From: Gaiellasilicea sp035525905
Lineage (GTDB): Bacteria > Actinomycetota > Thermoleophilia > Gaiellales > Gaiellaceae
DNA: 24,618 nt
Direction of reading: 5' to 3'
Assembly (NCBI GenBank): GCA_035525905.1
Contig: DATLDK010000137.1
Location: 1-24,618, forward strand
Under the pieces are notes generated by a model. That model was not told the origin of the DNA. It saw only the letters and a list, made by a program, of their open reading frames with translations, and ran no database searches. The translations under genes were made by a program, and so were the position numbers. Shown here in pieces: positions 1 to 7,927 of the stretch. Each line of letters opens with the position of its first letter. Positions within the stretch are counted from its first letter, which is position 1.

Positions 1-1
1 G

Positions 2-490
2 GCGTTGGAGGGCCTGAGGGCATACGCGGAGATCGAGCCGCGGCCGGTCGAGATCGGCGGGCTCACCTTCACCGAGGTCGCGAGCATCACGCAGATCAAG
101 GGGGGCATCGCGAGCAACGTCATCCCCGACCGCGCCGAAGCGCTCGTCAACTTTCGCTATGCCCCCGACCGCTCGCCCTCCAGCGCCGACGCTTATCTCC
201 GCAGCCTGGTCCCGGAGGGCGCGACGTACGAGCACGCGGGCGACTCTCCCCCTGCCAGGGTGGTCACCGACTCGCCCCTCGTCCAGCGCTTGCGCGCCGC
301 CGGAGACCTCGCGCTCGAGCCGAAGCAGGCTTGGACCAATGTCGCCGACTTCACCACGCGCGGGATCGATGCCGTCAACTTCGGTCCGGGAGCCACCCGG
401 TACGCGCATCGCCGCGACGAGCAGGTGGAGATCGCGGCGCTGGAGCGGGCGTTCGAGTCCCTGTGGGTGTTCCTCACCGGTACGGTCTGA
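2..490 (+). CDS. dapE: Succinyl-diaminopimelate desuccinylase (M20 peptidase family), C-terminal part
   Basis: The reading frame is open to the left edge, so this is the 3' part of a gene; the in-window TTG at 5 is not taken as the start. About 162 residues are visible. They include the lid/dimerisation segment with the M20 hallmark GGIASNVIPD and a following RAEALVNFRYAP strand. The C-terminal catalytic-domain piece has a late metal-ligand histidine in RYAHRRDE and the GIDAVNFGPG loop typical of DapE-like M20 enzymes. The family removes succinate from N-succinyl-LL-diaminopimelate in the cytoplasm, using two metal ions. The zinc-binding N-terminal half lies outside the window. The stop is followed after 2 nt by the dapC-like GTG, with dapD next, so the neighbours support DapE over other M20 deacylases. 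Confidence 0.85.
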   Translation, partial: ALEGLRAYAEIEPRPVEIGGLTFTEVASITQIKGGIASNVIPDRAEALVNFRYAPDRSPSSADAYLRSLVPEGATYEHAGDSPPARVVTDSPLVQRLRAAGDLALEPKQAWTNVADFTTRGIDAVNFGPGATRYAHRRDEQVEIAALERAFESLWVFLTGTV

Positions 491-492
491 AC

Positions 493-1641
493 GTGCCCGT
501 CTCCCCCATCCTCGAGCACCAGACGACCTACCCGTTCGTGCGGCTGAACGAGGCCGCAAGGCGCGTCCGGGCACGCGGGATCGAGGTGATCGACTTCGGC
601 ACCGGCGACCCCCGCGAGCCGACCGACCCGCTGATCCGGCAGGCGCTCGTCGACGGCCTCCGCGAGCGCATGGGCTATCCGCTCGCCACCGGGCTCCCGG
701 AGCTGCGCGAGGCGATCTCGGCGTGGGTGCAGCGCCGTTTCGCCACAGTTCTCGACCCTGACTCCGAGATCATCCCCACCCTCGGGAGCAAGGAGGCGAT
801 CTTCAGCTTCGCACTCGCCGTCGTCGACGCCGACGGAAGCCGGGACACGGTTGCCTACACCGACCCGGGGTACCCCGTGTACGAGCGCGGGGCCATGTTC
901 GCGCACGCACGCACCCTCCGCGTCCCACTGCGCGAAGAAAACGGCTTCCTACCCGATCTCGACGCGATCGACGAGGAGACATGGACACGGCTCGCGCTCT
1001 TCTGGGTCAACTATCCGAACAACCCGACCTGCGCCACTGCCCCGCTCTCCTTCTACGAGCGCCTCGCCGGTCTCGCACGCGAGCACGGGTTCGTGCTGGC
1101 CTCCGATGAGCCCTATACGGAACTCTGGTTCGAGGAGCCGCCCACGTCGGCCCTGCAGCTCGAGGACCGAACCAACGTGATCGTCTTCAACTCCCTCTCG
1201 AAGCGCAGCTCCATGACCGGCTACCGGAGCGGGTTCGCGGCAGGCGATCCAGCACTGGTCGGAGCCTTGAAGGCTTTTCGTCCGAGTGTGGGGACAGCGC
1301 CGCAGGAGTTCGTCCAGCGGGCTTCGATCGCCGCGTGGGGCGACGAGGCGCACGTCGAGGACACGCGGGCCCGCTACGGCCGCAAACGGGCTCTCCTGCT
1401 CGATCTCTTCGAGCGCAAGGGAGTTCGCGTCGCCGGCAGCGAAGCGACGATGTACCTCTGGCTCGAGGTTCCGGCGGGAGAGGGCTCGGAGGCGTTCGCC
1501 GAGCGGCTGCTGGAGCACGGGATCCTGGTCACCCCCGGCGCCTACCTGGGCGCCTGTGGCGAAGGCTATTTCCGGGTCGCGCTCGTGCCCTCGGAGGAGG
1601 AGTGCGCAACCGCTGTCGAGATCCTCGAGCGCGTGCTGTGA
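493..1641 (+). CDS. dapC: N-succinyldiaminopimelate aminotransferase (class I/II PLP aminotransferase)
   Basis: A 382-residue fold-type I aminotransferase. The PLP-binding lysine is K237 in NSLSKRSSMTGYR. Family motifs NYPNNPT and SDEPYTELWF (PLP-ring asparagine and aspartate regions) come before it. It probably transfers an amino group from glutamate to N-succinyl-2-amino-6-ketopimelate, between DapD and DapE. The open frame extends upstream into dapE, but that extension is not conserved-looking. GTG at 493, 2 nt after the dapE stop, gives a proper N-terminus (MPVSPILEHQTTYPF). The stop overlaps the dapD start. SKRSxMTGYR and the dap neighbours favour DapC. Other class I aminotransferases such as LL-diaminopimelate or aspartate aminotransferase are possible on sequence alone. 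Confidence 0.87.
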   Translation: MPVSPILEHQTTYPFVRLNEAARRVRARGIEVIDFGTGDPREPTDPLIRQALVDGLRERMGYPLATGLPELREAISAWVQRRFATVLDPDSEIIPTLGSKEAIFSFALAVVDADGSRDTVAYTDPGYPVYERGAMFAHARTLRVPLREENGFLPDLDAIDEETWTRLALFWVNYPNNPTCATAPLSFYERLAGLAREHGFVLASDEPYTELWFEEPPTSALQLEDRTNVIVFNSLSKRSSMTGYRSGFAAGDPALVGALKAFRPSVGTAPQEFVQRASIAAWGDEAHVEDTRARYGRKRALLLDLFERKGVRVAGSEATMYLWLEVPAGEGSEAFAERLLEHGILVTPGAYLGACGEGYFRVALVPSEEECATAVEILERVL

Positions 1642-2384
1642 CCCCGCGGCAGGCCGAGGAGATCGTGGCGGCGCTCGATCGCGGTGAGCGGCGCGTGGCC
1701 GAGAAGGTCGGGGCGGACTGGGTCGTCGACGTCGAAGCGAAGGAGGCGATCCTCGAGTACTTCCGGTTGCGCAAGGTCGAGCCGATCGAGGTCGGCCCGT
1801 TCATGTTCCAGGACAAGATCCCGCTGAAGCGGAGCGCACCAGGAGTTCGCATCGTGCCGCCCGGCGTTGCACGGTACGGGTCCTTTCTCTCCGAGGGCGT
1901 GATCCTGATGCCGGGCTACGTGAACATCGGCGCCTGGGTCGGACCTCGCACCATGGTCGACACCTGGGCGACTGTCGGGTCGTGTGCTCAGATCGGCGCC
2001 GACGTCCATCTCGCGGGCGGCGTCGGTATCGGCGGCGTGCTCGAGCCGCCGAACGCCGTCCCGGTGGTGGTCGAGGACGGGGCCTTCCTCGGTTCACGGT
2101 GCATCGTCACTGAGGGCGTCCGGATCGGCGCGGGAGCGGTTCTGTCCGCGAACGTCTCGCTGACGGCGAGCGTGCCGATCATCGACGTGACCGGCTCCGA
2201 GCCCGTCGAGCACCGGGGCAGCGTTCCGCCACGCGCAGTCGTCGTGCCGGGCACCAGGCCGAAGGTCTTCCCGGCCGGCACGTACGAGGTGGCATGCGCC
2301 CTCATCATCGGCTGGCGCCAGGAGTCGCACGACGAGAAGTTGAGCCTCAACGACGTGCTGCGCGAGTTCGAGCTCGCGGTCTAG
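1638..2384 (+). CDS. dapD: 2,3,4,5-tetrahydropyridine-2,6-dicarboxylate N-succinyltransferase
   Basis: A 248-residue protein with the left-handed beta-helix hexapeptide-repeat core of the E. coli-type DapD. Diagnostic stretches are VRIVPPGVARYGSF, GVILMPGYVNIGAWV, TMVDTWATVGSCAQIG and VHLAGGVGIGGVLEP. It uses succinyl-CoA to open and succinylate tetrahydrodipicolinate, the first committed step of the succinylase branch. The N-terminal helical domain is short, so the protein is somewhat smaller than the roughly 270-residue E. coli enzyme. The start is GTG 1638-1640, which overlaps the dapC TGA as GTGA and implies translational coupling. The stop TAG (2382-2384) overlaps the stop of the opposing dapF. 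The enzyme is normally a cytoplasmic trimer. Confidence 0.95.
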   Translation: MTPRQAEEIVAALDRGERRVAEKVGADWVVDVEAKEAILEYFRLRKVEPIEVGPFMFQDKIPLKRSAPGVRIVPPGVARYGSFLSEGVILMPGYVNIGAWVGPRTMVDTWATVGSCAQIGADVHLAGGVGIGGVLEPPNAVPVVVEDGAFLGSRCIVTEGVRIGAGAVLSANVSLTASVPIIDVTGSEPVEHRGSVPPRAVVVPGTRPKVFPAGTYEVACALIIGWRQESHDEKLSLNDVLREFELAV

Positions 2385-3151
2385 ACGTGCACCTCTCCGT
2401 TGCAGATCTCCTCGGCGGGCCCGACGAGCGTCGGCCGGTTCTCGTCGTCGAGCTCGACCAGTAGCTCGCCACCCGGCATCCGCACCGCGACGGGGCTCTC
2501 ACACCAGCCATTCGCGACGGCGGCCGACGCCACAGCGACCGCGCTCGAGCCGGATGCGGTCGTCTCCCCGACGCCGCGCTCCCAGACGAGTGCCGTCACC
2601 TCGTGCGGGCCGTCGACGCGTACCAGCTGCACGTTCGTACGCTCCGGGAAGCGGTCGCTCGTCTCGATCTGCGGCCCGAGCCGCAGCAGCTCGTCCCGCT
2701 CCGGGATCCAGCGCACGACGGCATGCGGGTTGCCAACCGACACGGCCGTCAGCTCGATCCGCTCGATGCCGATCTCGACCGTCTCGATCTCGCCGACCTC
2801 GACCTCTCCGAGGGCCATTGCGACCATCCCGTCGCGTCGAACCCCGGCAGGGTAGGCGCGCCCTGCAGTGGAGATGGTCACGTTCACGTCCTCGACCCGC
2901 TCGACGAGCCAGGCGGCGGCGATCCGGCTGCCGTTGCCGGAGAACTCGGCGACCGACCCATCGGGGTTCCAGATCACGATCTCGGCCTCCGCGCCGCTCA
3001 CCGTGACGACCTCCAGCACTCCGTCGGAGCCGATGCCGTAGTGAACGTCGCAGAGCCGGTGGGCCAGCTCCGCGTTCAGCGGACCGCGCAGGTCCGCCCG
3101 CTCGACGAGCACGTAGGTGTTACCGAGCGCGTGCCATTTCGAGAATCTCAT
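2381..3151 (-). CDS. dapF: Diaminopimelate epimerase homologue with Ser in place of both catalytic Cys
   Basis: 256 residues spanning both halves of the DapF fold. The N-terminal MRFSKWHALGNTYV, the WNPDGS...GNGSR segment, SVGNPHAVVRW and the late ERGVGETTASGSSA segment are all recognisable. The family inverts LL- to meso-diaminopimelate using two cysteines, one in a xCGNG motif and one in an xACGTGA/S-like motif. Here both codons are TCC (Ser): S71 in EFSGNGSR and S200 in TTASGSSA. The ligand-binding Asn and Glu-Arg motifs around them look intact. The ATG start fits the family exactly and lies 32 nt inside miaA. There are cysteines at 34, 217 and 250, but none is in a catalytic motif. It is either a serine-using epimerase, a related racemase, or an inactive homologue. 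Neighbouring dap genes favour DapF. Confidence 0.88.
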   Translation of the reverse strand: MRFSKWHALGNTYVLVERADLRGPLNAELAHRLCDVHYGIGSDGVLEVVTVSGAEAEIVIWNPDGSVAEFSGNGSRIAAAWLVERVEDVNVTISTAGRAYPAGVRRDGMVAMALGEVEVGEIETVEIGIERIELTAVSVGNPHAVVRWIPERDELLRLGPQIETSDRFPERTNVQLVRVDGPHEVTALVWERGVGETTASGSSAVAVASAAVANGWCESPVAVRMPGGELLVELDDENRPTLVGPAEEICNGEVHV

Positions 3152-3977
3152 CCGCTACGTCCTCCGCCGGTCGGTCGGCATCGATCATGACGATGGCCGG
3201 GATCCGCCGCATCCACTTGCGCTGGTACGCAGCGAGGCGACTCGTGGCACGCTCGAGCTCGGCGAGCGCTTCTTCGCGCGGCAGCGTCCTGACCGCGTCG
3301 AGCCCGAGTACCTGCGGGACGACGTCACCGGCCTCGCGCACCTCCTCCTCGACCCCGTGCTCGAACATCGCTTCGGTTCGAGCCCGAATCCGGACCGCGA
3401 GCACGCCCGGGGGCACGTCGAGACCGACGACGAGCGTCGGCAAACGCGTGTCCGCGGTCCAGAGTCGCGGCGTCTCCGGGACCAGCGTCTCCCCCGCATC
3501 CCAGAGCTCGAGCGCCCGGACGACTCGCTTGCGGTCGTTGGCGTGCACGCGCGCCGCGGCGCGTGGATCCCGTCTTGCGAGCAACGCATGCGCGGTACCG
3601 GCGCCGCGCCTCTCGTAGAGGCGCTCCCAGCGTGCCCGAGCGCCCGCCGGAACCTCCGCCGGCAGCGCGACATCGGTGAGGGCGGCCTGGAACCAGAGGC
3701 CCGAGCCCCCGACGACGACCGGCAACCGCCCCGCAGCCAGGATCTCGTCGATCTCGGCGTGCGCGAGCCGCTGGAACTCGCCCACGGTGCCCTGCCGGTC
3801 GAGCGGCCAGATCCCGACGAGACGGCCGGAACCCTGGTTCGTCAAGATCGGCAGACCGCGGTAGACCTGCATGGAATCGGCCGAGACGAGCTCTGCCGGG
3901 ACCCGGGCGGCGATCGCCTCGGCGACGGCGGTCTTGCCCGAGGCGGTCGGTCCAAACAACCCAACCACGCTCACCAC
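3120..3977 (-). CDS. miaA: tRNA dimethylallyltransferase (divergent)
   Basis: 285 residues, slightly short for the family (about 300). The N-terminal P-loop is GPTASGKT, followed by SADSMQVYRG. Further on are VVVGGSGLWFQA and NDRKRVVRALEL. The family transfers dimethylallyl from DMAPP to N6 of A37 in tRNAs reading UNN codons, and MiaB then acts on the product. It is divergent in three places. The usual MDIGTAKP after the DSMQVY motif is replaced by LPILTNQGS. The PHHLID-type segment reads LVGIWPLDRQ. The late GYRQ / TRxxAKRQ region reads GLDAVR and then AYQRKWMRRIP. The start is GTG (3975-3977), with a second in-frame GTG immediately after; there is no clear Shine-Dalgarno. The gene lies 75 bp after the epimerase, and its 3' end overlaps dapF by 32 nt. 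Confidence 0.87.
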   Translation of the reverse strand: MVSVVGLFGPTASGKTAVAEAIAARVPAELVSADSMQVYRGLPILTNQGSGRLVGIWPLDRQGTVGEFQRLAHAEIDEILAAGRLPVVVGGSGLWFQAALTDVALPAEVPAGARARWERLYERRGAGTAHALLARRDPRAAARVHANDRKRVVRALELWDAGETLVPETPRLWTADTRLPTLVVGLDVPPGVLAVRIRARTEAMFEHGVEEEVREAGDVVPQVLGLDAVRTLPREEALAELERATSRLAAYQRKWMRRIPAIVMIDADRPAEDVADEILEMARAR

Positions 3978-4027
3978 GGAGATAGCCCGGGCCCGCCGGA
4001 GACGAGCCCCTTTAAGGATCTTTGCGC

Positions 4028-4057
4028 GCTGAGCGTCCGCCCCTGCGGATGCTCAGC
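4028..4057 (-). terminator. Hairpin at the epimerase 3' end, possible terminator
   Basis: The inverted repeat GCTGAGC...GCTCAGC (7 bp) continues inward with TCCGC/GCGGA (5 bp), after one wobble or mismatch position, around a 4-nt loop. The right arm on the plus strand contains the epimerase stop codon (4053-4055). On the minus strand the sequence after the stem (GCGCAAAGATCC) has no T-tract. It is therefore either a U-tract-less terminator or an mRNA 3' stabiliser between the epimerase and miaA. Confidence 0.5.
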
Positions 4058-5075
4058 CTGCGCTGGTAGAAACGGCTTTCCAGCCAACCGAGTCGCCTTC
4101 GTTCGCGACGGGCCGGTTCTCGTCTGGATTGCCGGTGCGATGCTGCCGGAACCAGGTGACAGCGCGCGGGATGCCTTCCTCCAGTGGCACCTGGGGTTCC
4201 CAGCCGAGCAAATCGCGCGCCTTGCGAATGTCTGCGACGTAGCGGGTCACCTCGCCGAGGAGCGACGGTGCGATCGTCATCTTCGGCGCGACGTCGAGCT
4301 CGGCAGCGATCAGCTCGGCGGCGCGAACGAGCGTGTTTCCTTCGCCGAAAGCGAGGTTGATCGTCTCGTTCGTCACTCCGCCGCTCGCCAGCGCCTCGAT
4401 CCCGCGTGAGATCCCGTCGACGCAGTCGTCGATGTAGGTGAAGTCGAGCACCTTGTCCGCGCCGCCGTAGACGGTGATCGGCTCGTCTCGCGACATCGAG
4501 TGGATGAACAACGGCAGCACACGGGACATCCGGTGCAGGTCGTTGTCGTAGCGCCCATAGACGTTCGAGAAGCGAAACGCGAGGTACTTGAGGCCGTAGC
4601 AGCGGGCGTAGGCATAGATGAACGCCTCGCTCGCGATCTTCGACGCCGAGTACGGGCTCTCGGTGAAGGCAAAGTCCGCCGTCGATTCGCTGTACCCCTC
4701 GAAGCGGTGCACGTCGCCGTACACCTCGCGCGTCGAGGAGAAGACCAGCGGCAGGTTCCGCTGCCTGCAGTACTCGAGCACGTTGAAGGTCATCATCGTA
4801 TTCTCGAGCGCGCGGTGCGGTTGGGCGACGAGCAGGTGCACCTTCGCGTGGGCGGCGAGATGCACGACGAGGTCCGTCTCCGGATACGGGACGCCGCCGA
4901 TCCCATCCGGGAACGCCGGGTACTGGCCGGAGAGATCCTGGAGCAGGTAGCGGAAGTCGTCCGTCCAGGTGTTCACGCGCTGGTCGACCCCGAAGACTTC
5001 GTGACCGTCGGCGAGCAGCCGCAGTGCGAGGTTCGTGCCGATCTGCCCGGATGAACCGGTGATCAGAACTTTCAC
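4053..5075 (-). CDS. NAD-dependent epimerase/dehydratase (SDR family, UDP-sugar epimerase-like)
   Basis: 340 residues of an extended short-chain dehydrogenase. The Rossmann glycine motif GSSGQIG is at residues 7-13. SSTREVYGD follows the central sheet, the catalytic YxxxK is Y142-K146 in SPYSASK, and a downstream RFSNVYGRYDND loop resembles the nucleotide-sugar binding region. These features match UDP-glucose 4-epimerase and dTDP-/GDP-sugar dehydratase relatives, but the substrate cannot be named from motifs. The open frame extends much further upstream in the shadow of miaB. The start chosen is GTG 5073-5075, which overlaps the miaB TGA as GTGA and puts MKVLITG directly at the N-terminus. 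It lies between miaB and miaA although no link to tRNA modification is known; the operon position is probably incidental. Likely role: cell-surface polysaccharide precursor synthesis. Confidence 0.85.
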   Translation of the reverse strand: MKVLITGSSGQIGTNLALRLLADGHEVFGVDQRVNTWTDDFRYLLQDLSGQYPAFPDGIGGVPYPETDLVVHLAAHAKVHLLVAQPHRALENTMMTFNVLEYCRQRNLPLVFSSTREVYGDVHRFEGYSESTADFAFTESPYSASKIASEAFIYAYARCYGLKYLAFRFSNVYGRYDNDLHRMSRVLPLFIHSMSRDEPITVYGGADKVLDFTYIDDCVDGISRGIEALASGGVTNETINLAFGEGNTLVRAAELIAAELDVAPKMTIAPSLLGEVTRYVADIRKARDLLGWEPQVPLEEGIPRAVTWFRQHRTGNPDENRPVANEGDSVGWKAVSTSAG

Positions 5076-6391
5076 GCGGCGACCGCCGCCCGCTGGACGC
5101 CCCGCAGAGTGGTCGAAGTCGCGGCGTCGATCTCGACGTCGGCCAGCTCTCCCGACACGGCGTCGCCGCTGAAGACGACGGTGACGTTGCCGCGGGTGCG
5201 GCCGCGCAGAAGCGTTTGATCGGTACGACTGGTGCCTTCGACGAGGACTTCCTGCACCGTTCCAACGCGCTCGAGGTTCCCCTTCGCCGCGATCCGCTGT
5301 ACAACCTCGACGAGGCGCTCGAGCCGCTCGTGCTTGATCGCCTCGGCGACTTGGTCCGGCAACGTGGCCGCCTCCGTGCCACGGCGAGGTGAGTAGATGA
5401 ACGTGTAGGCGCTGTCGTAACGCACCTGCTCCACCACCTCGAGGGTCTCGAGGAAGTCCTGCTCCGTTTCGCCGGGAAAGCCCACGATGATGTCCGTCCC
5501 CAGGGCGAGCCCGGGAATCTCTGTCCGCAGCTTCTCGACGAGCGCGAGATAGCGCTCGCGGTCGTAGGTGCGGCGCATTAGCTTCAGCAACCGGCTCGAG
5601 CCGGACTGGAGCGGCAGGTGGATGTGCTCGCACACCGAGTCGCACTCCGCCATCGCCGCGATCACCGGGTCGCGAAAGTCCTTCGGATGAGGGCTCGTGA
5701 ACCGGATACGCTCGATGCCGTCCACGGCGTCGCAGGCCCGGAGCAGTTCGCCGAACTCGGTGTCGAGCCCCGGCCGCAGATCTCGGCCCCAAGAGTTCAC
5801 GTTCTGCCCCAGCAGGGTGATCTCCCTGACGCCATCGGCTGCCAGGCGTGTGACCTCGGCGACGATCTCCCCGGGACGGCGACTCTGCTCCCGCCCCCTG
5901 ACCGCAGGAACGATGCAATACGAGCACTTGGAGTTGCAGCCCATCGAAACCTGTACCCAAGCGCTGAAGGTGCGTTCCCGGTGCATGGGCAGGTCGCCGG
6001 CGAAGTGCGCGTGTGATCCGAAGCGGCCCCGCGGAGCCCGCCCTCCCGCGCCGATCCATTCGCCGAGGTGCGGGATCGACCCCGGCCCGAACGCGACGTC
6101 GACCTGCGGGTAGAGCTCAAAAATCCGCTCCTCCTGGGCCTCCGCGAAGCAGCCGCCCACGGCCACGATCAGCTCAGGGTTCTCACGCTTGCGTGCACCG
6201 GCGTCGCCGAGGTACGCGGCGAGCTTCGTGTCGGGCTTCTCCCGGACCGTGCAAGTGTTGAAGACCAGCACGTCCGCGTCCGCCTGAGAGGGCGCCTCAC
6301 CGAGCCCGAGCGACTCCAGCATGCCCTTGATCCGCTCGGAATCGTGCGCGTTCATCTGGCAGCCGAAGGTCGTGACGTGGTAGCGCCGCAT
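5072..6391 (-). CDS. miaB: tRNA-2-methylthio-N6-dimethylallyladenosine synthase
   Basis: 439 residues with the full three-domain methylthiotransferase layout. The N-terminal UPF0004 domain has cluster cysteines C11 (FGCQMN), C47 (NTCTVRE) and C81 (GGCFAEAQ). The radical-SAM domain has C152, C156 and C159 in GCNSKCSYC, then ITLLGQNVNSWG and LPLQSGSSRLLKLM. A C-terminal TRAM domain lies at roughly 370-430. The enzyme adds a methylthio group to C2 of i6A37 in tRNA, using two 4Fe-4S clusters and S-adenosylmethionine. NTCTVREKP and QNVNSWG favour MiaB over RimO or MtaB. The start is ATG. The stop is coupled to the epimerase GTG. miaA, the preceding enzyme of the same modification, is one gene further downstream. 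Confidence 0.96.
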   Translation of the reverse strand: MRRYHVTTFGCQMNAHDSERIKGMLESLGLGEAPSQADADVLVFNTCTVREKPDTKLAAYLGDAGARKRENPELIVAVGGCFAEAQEERIFELYPQVDVAFGPGSIPHLGEWIGAGGRAPRGRFGSHAHFAGDLPMHRERTFSAWVQVSMGCNSKCSYCIVPAVRGREQSRRPGEIVAEVTRLAADGVREITLLGQNVNSWGRDLRPGLDTEFGELLRACDAVDGIERIRFTSPHPKDFRDPVIAAMAECDSVCEHIHLPLQSGSSRLLKLMRRTYDRERYLALVEKLRTEIPGLALGTDIIVGFPGETEQDFLETLEVVEQVRYDSAYTFIYSPRRGTEAATLPDQVAEAIKHERLERLVEVVQRIAAKGNLERVGTVQEVLVEGTSRTDQTLLRGRTRGNVTVVFSGDAVSGELADVEIDAATSTTLRGVQRAAVAA

Positions 6392-6427
6392 CGCCCGGAT
6401 CGTACCCGCCTCCCTACGCCCGGACCG

Positions 6428-7927
6428 CTATTTCGCGACCTCGATCGCCCGGCTCTCCCGGATGACGATCACCTTCACCTGGCCTGGATACTCCAGCTGG
6501 TCCTCGATCTCACGCGCGATCTCGTGCGAGAGCAGCACCGCCGCGTCGTCGTCGACCTCGGTCGGCTCGACCATGACCCGGATCTCGCGCCCGGCCTGGA
6601 GAGCGTAGGCCTTCGCGACCCCCGGCTTGGCGGTCGCGATCTCCTCCAGCGCCCCGAGGCGCTTGATGTAGTGCTCCAGGCTCTCGCCTCGCGCCCCCGG
6701 CCGCGAAGCTGAGATCGCGTCGGCCGAGATCACCAGCACGGCCTCGACGGTCTGGGGCTGAACCTCGTAGTGGTGCGCCTCGATCGCGTGCACGACGCCC
6801 TGGCTCTCGCCGTAGCGCTTGGCCAGCTGCGCGGAGATGGCTGCGTGCGAACCCTCGATCTCGTGGGTCATCGCCTTGCCGATGTCGTGCAGCAGCGCCG
6901 CACGCTTGGCCGTCTTCACGCTAGCGCCAAGCTCGCTCGCCATGATCCCCGTGAGGTGCACGACCTCGAGCGTGTGCTTGAGGACGTGCTGGCCATAGCT
7001 CGTTCGATAGCGGAGCTTCCCGAGCACCTTCACGAGCTCCTCGTGGAACTCGCCGCAACGGGCCTCGAAGACTGCCTGCTCCCCCGCCTCCCGGACGTGA
7101 TCCTCCAGTTCGGCTTTGGAGAGGTAGTACATCTCCTCGATCCGGGCCGGGTGGATGCGGCCGTCCTCGATCAGCTTCTCCAGGGTCGTGCGGGCAACCT
7201 CGCGGCGCAGTCCGTCGAACGAGGAGAGAACGACAGCCTGCGGCGTGTCGTCGACGATGAAATCGACCCCGGTCAAGTGTTCGAGGGCCCGGATGTTCCT
7301 GCCCTCCCGGCCGATGATGCGGCCCTTCATGTCGTCGGAGGGAAGCTCGACGACGGTGACGGTCGTCTCCGCCGTGTGGCTGGCCGCGACGCGCTGCAGG
7401 GCGTCCGCGATCAACGCCCGCGCGCGTCGTCTCGACTCGATCCGTGCCTCCTCTTCCTGCTGGCGGACGCTCCGAGCGAGCTCGTGCCGAATCATGTCCT
7501 GGGAGCGCTCGAGCAGGTGGTGCTTCGCCTCCGCGACCGTCAGCCCGGCGATGCGCTCGAGTTGGGCGATGGCTTCGTCCTTGGCAGCCTTGAGCTCGTC
7601 CTGCAGCTGTTTGACGTGCGTCTCGCGGTCGGCCAGGCCCTGCTCGCGCCGCTCGACCTCAGTCGTCCTCCGAACCAGCTCGTGCTCCCCGGCGGCGACC
7701 TCCTCTTCCACCCGCGCCGCTTCGCTGCGCCGGCTCTGAACCTCGGCCTCGACGTCTGCACGCAGCTTGACTGCGAGCTCGCGGGCCTCGATCTGCGCCT
7801 CTCGCCGGATGGTCTCGGCCTCCCGCTCGGCGACGTGAACCCGCGAACCGGTCCGCAGCACGAGCAGCGCCGCGGCACAGCCGGCCCCAAGTGCGAGTCC
7901 GATGAGCGCCGCGAACGCAGTGAGCAT
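6428..7927 (-). CDS. rny: Ribonuclease Y
   Basis: 499 residues in the classic RNase Y order. An N-terminal membrane helix (about 3-25, FAALIGLALGAGCAAALLVL) is followed by a long charged coiled coil (about 30-170). A KH domain with GRIIGREGRNIRALE lies near residue 200. An HD domain has ALLHDIGKAM near residue 345 and EAHHYEV beyond it. The C-terminal part has ADAISASRPGARGESLEHYIKRL, strongly conserved in the family. It is a membrane-anchored endoribonuclease that starts mRNA decay. A good Shine-Dalgarno (AGGAGG) precedes the ATG. It lies 36 bp upstream of miaB and 267 bp after recX, so it probably has its own promoter in that gap. It is typical of Firmicutes and deep-branching Actinobacteria. 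Confidence 0.97.
   Translation of the reverse strand: MLTAFAALIGLALGAGCAAALLVLRTGSRVHVAEREAETIRREAQIEARELAVKLRADVEAEVQSRRSEAARVEEEVAAGEHELVRRTTEVERREQGLADRETHVKQLQDELKAAKDEAIAQLERIAGLTVAEAKHHLLERSQDMIRHELARSVRQQEEEARIESRRRARALIADALQRVAASHTAETTVTVVELPSDDMKGRIIGREGRNIRALEHLTGVDFIVDDTPQAVVLSSFDGLRREVARTTLEKLIEDGRIHPARIEEMYYLSKAELEDHVREAGEQAVFEARCGEFHEELVKVLGKLRYRTSYGQHVLKHTLEVVHLTGIMASELGASVKTAKRAALLHDIGKAMTHEIEGSHAAISAQLAKRYGESQGVVHAIEAHHYEVQPQTVEAVLVISADAISASRPGARGESLEHYIKRLGALEEIATAKPGVAKAYALQAGREIRVMVEPTEVDDDAAVLLSHEIAREIEDQLEYPGQVKVIVIRESRAIEVAK

Noticed and set aside
5076..6059. Upstream extension of the epimerase frame
   Set aside because: It overlaps miaB on the same strand in another frame and has low-complexity, Arg-rich composition. 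The GTG at 5073-5075 gives the proper Rossmann start.
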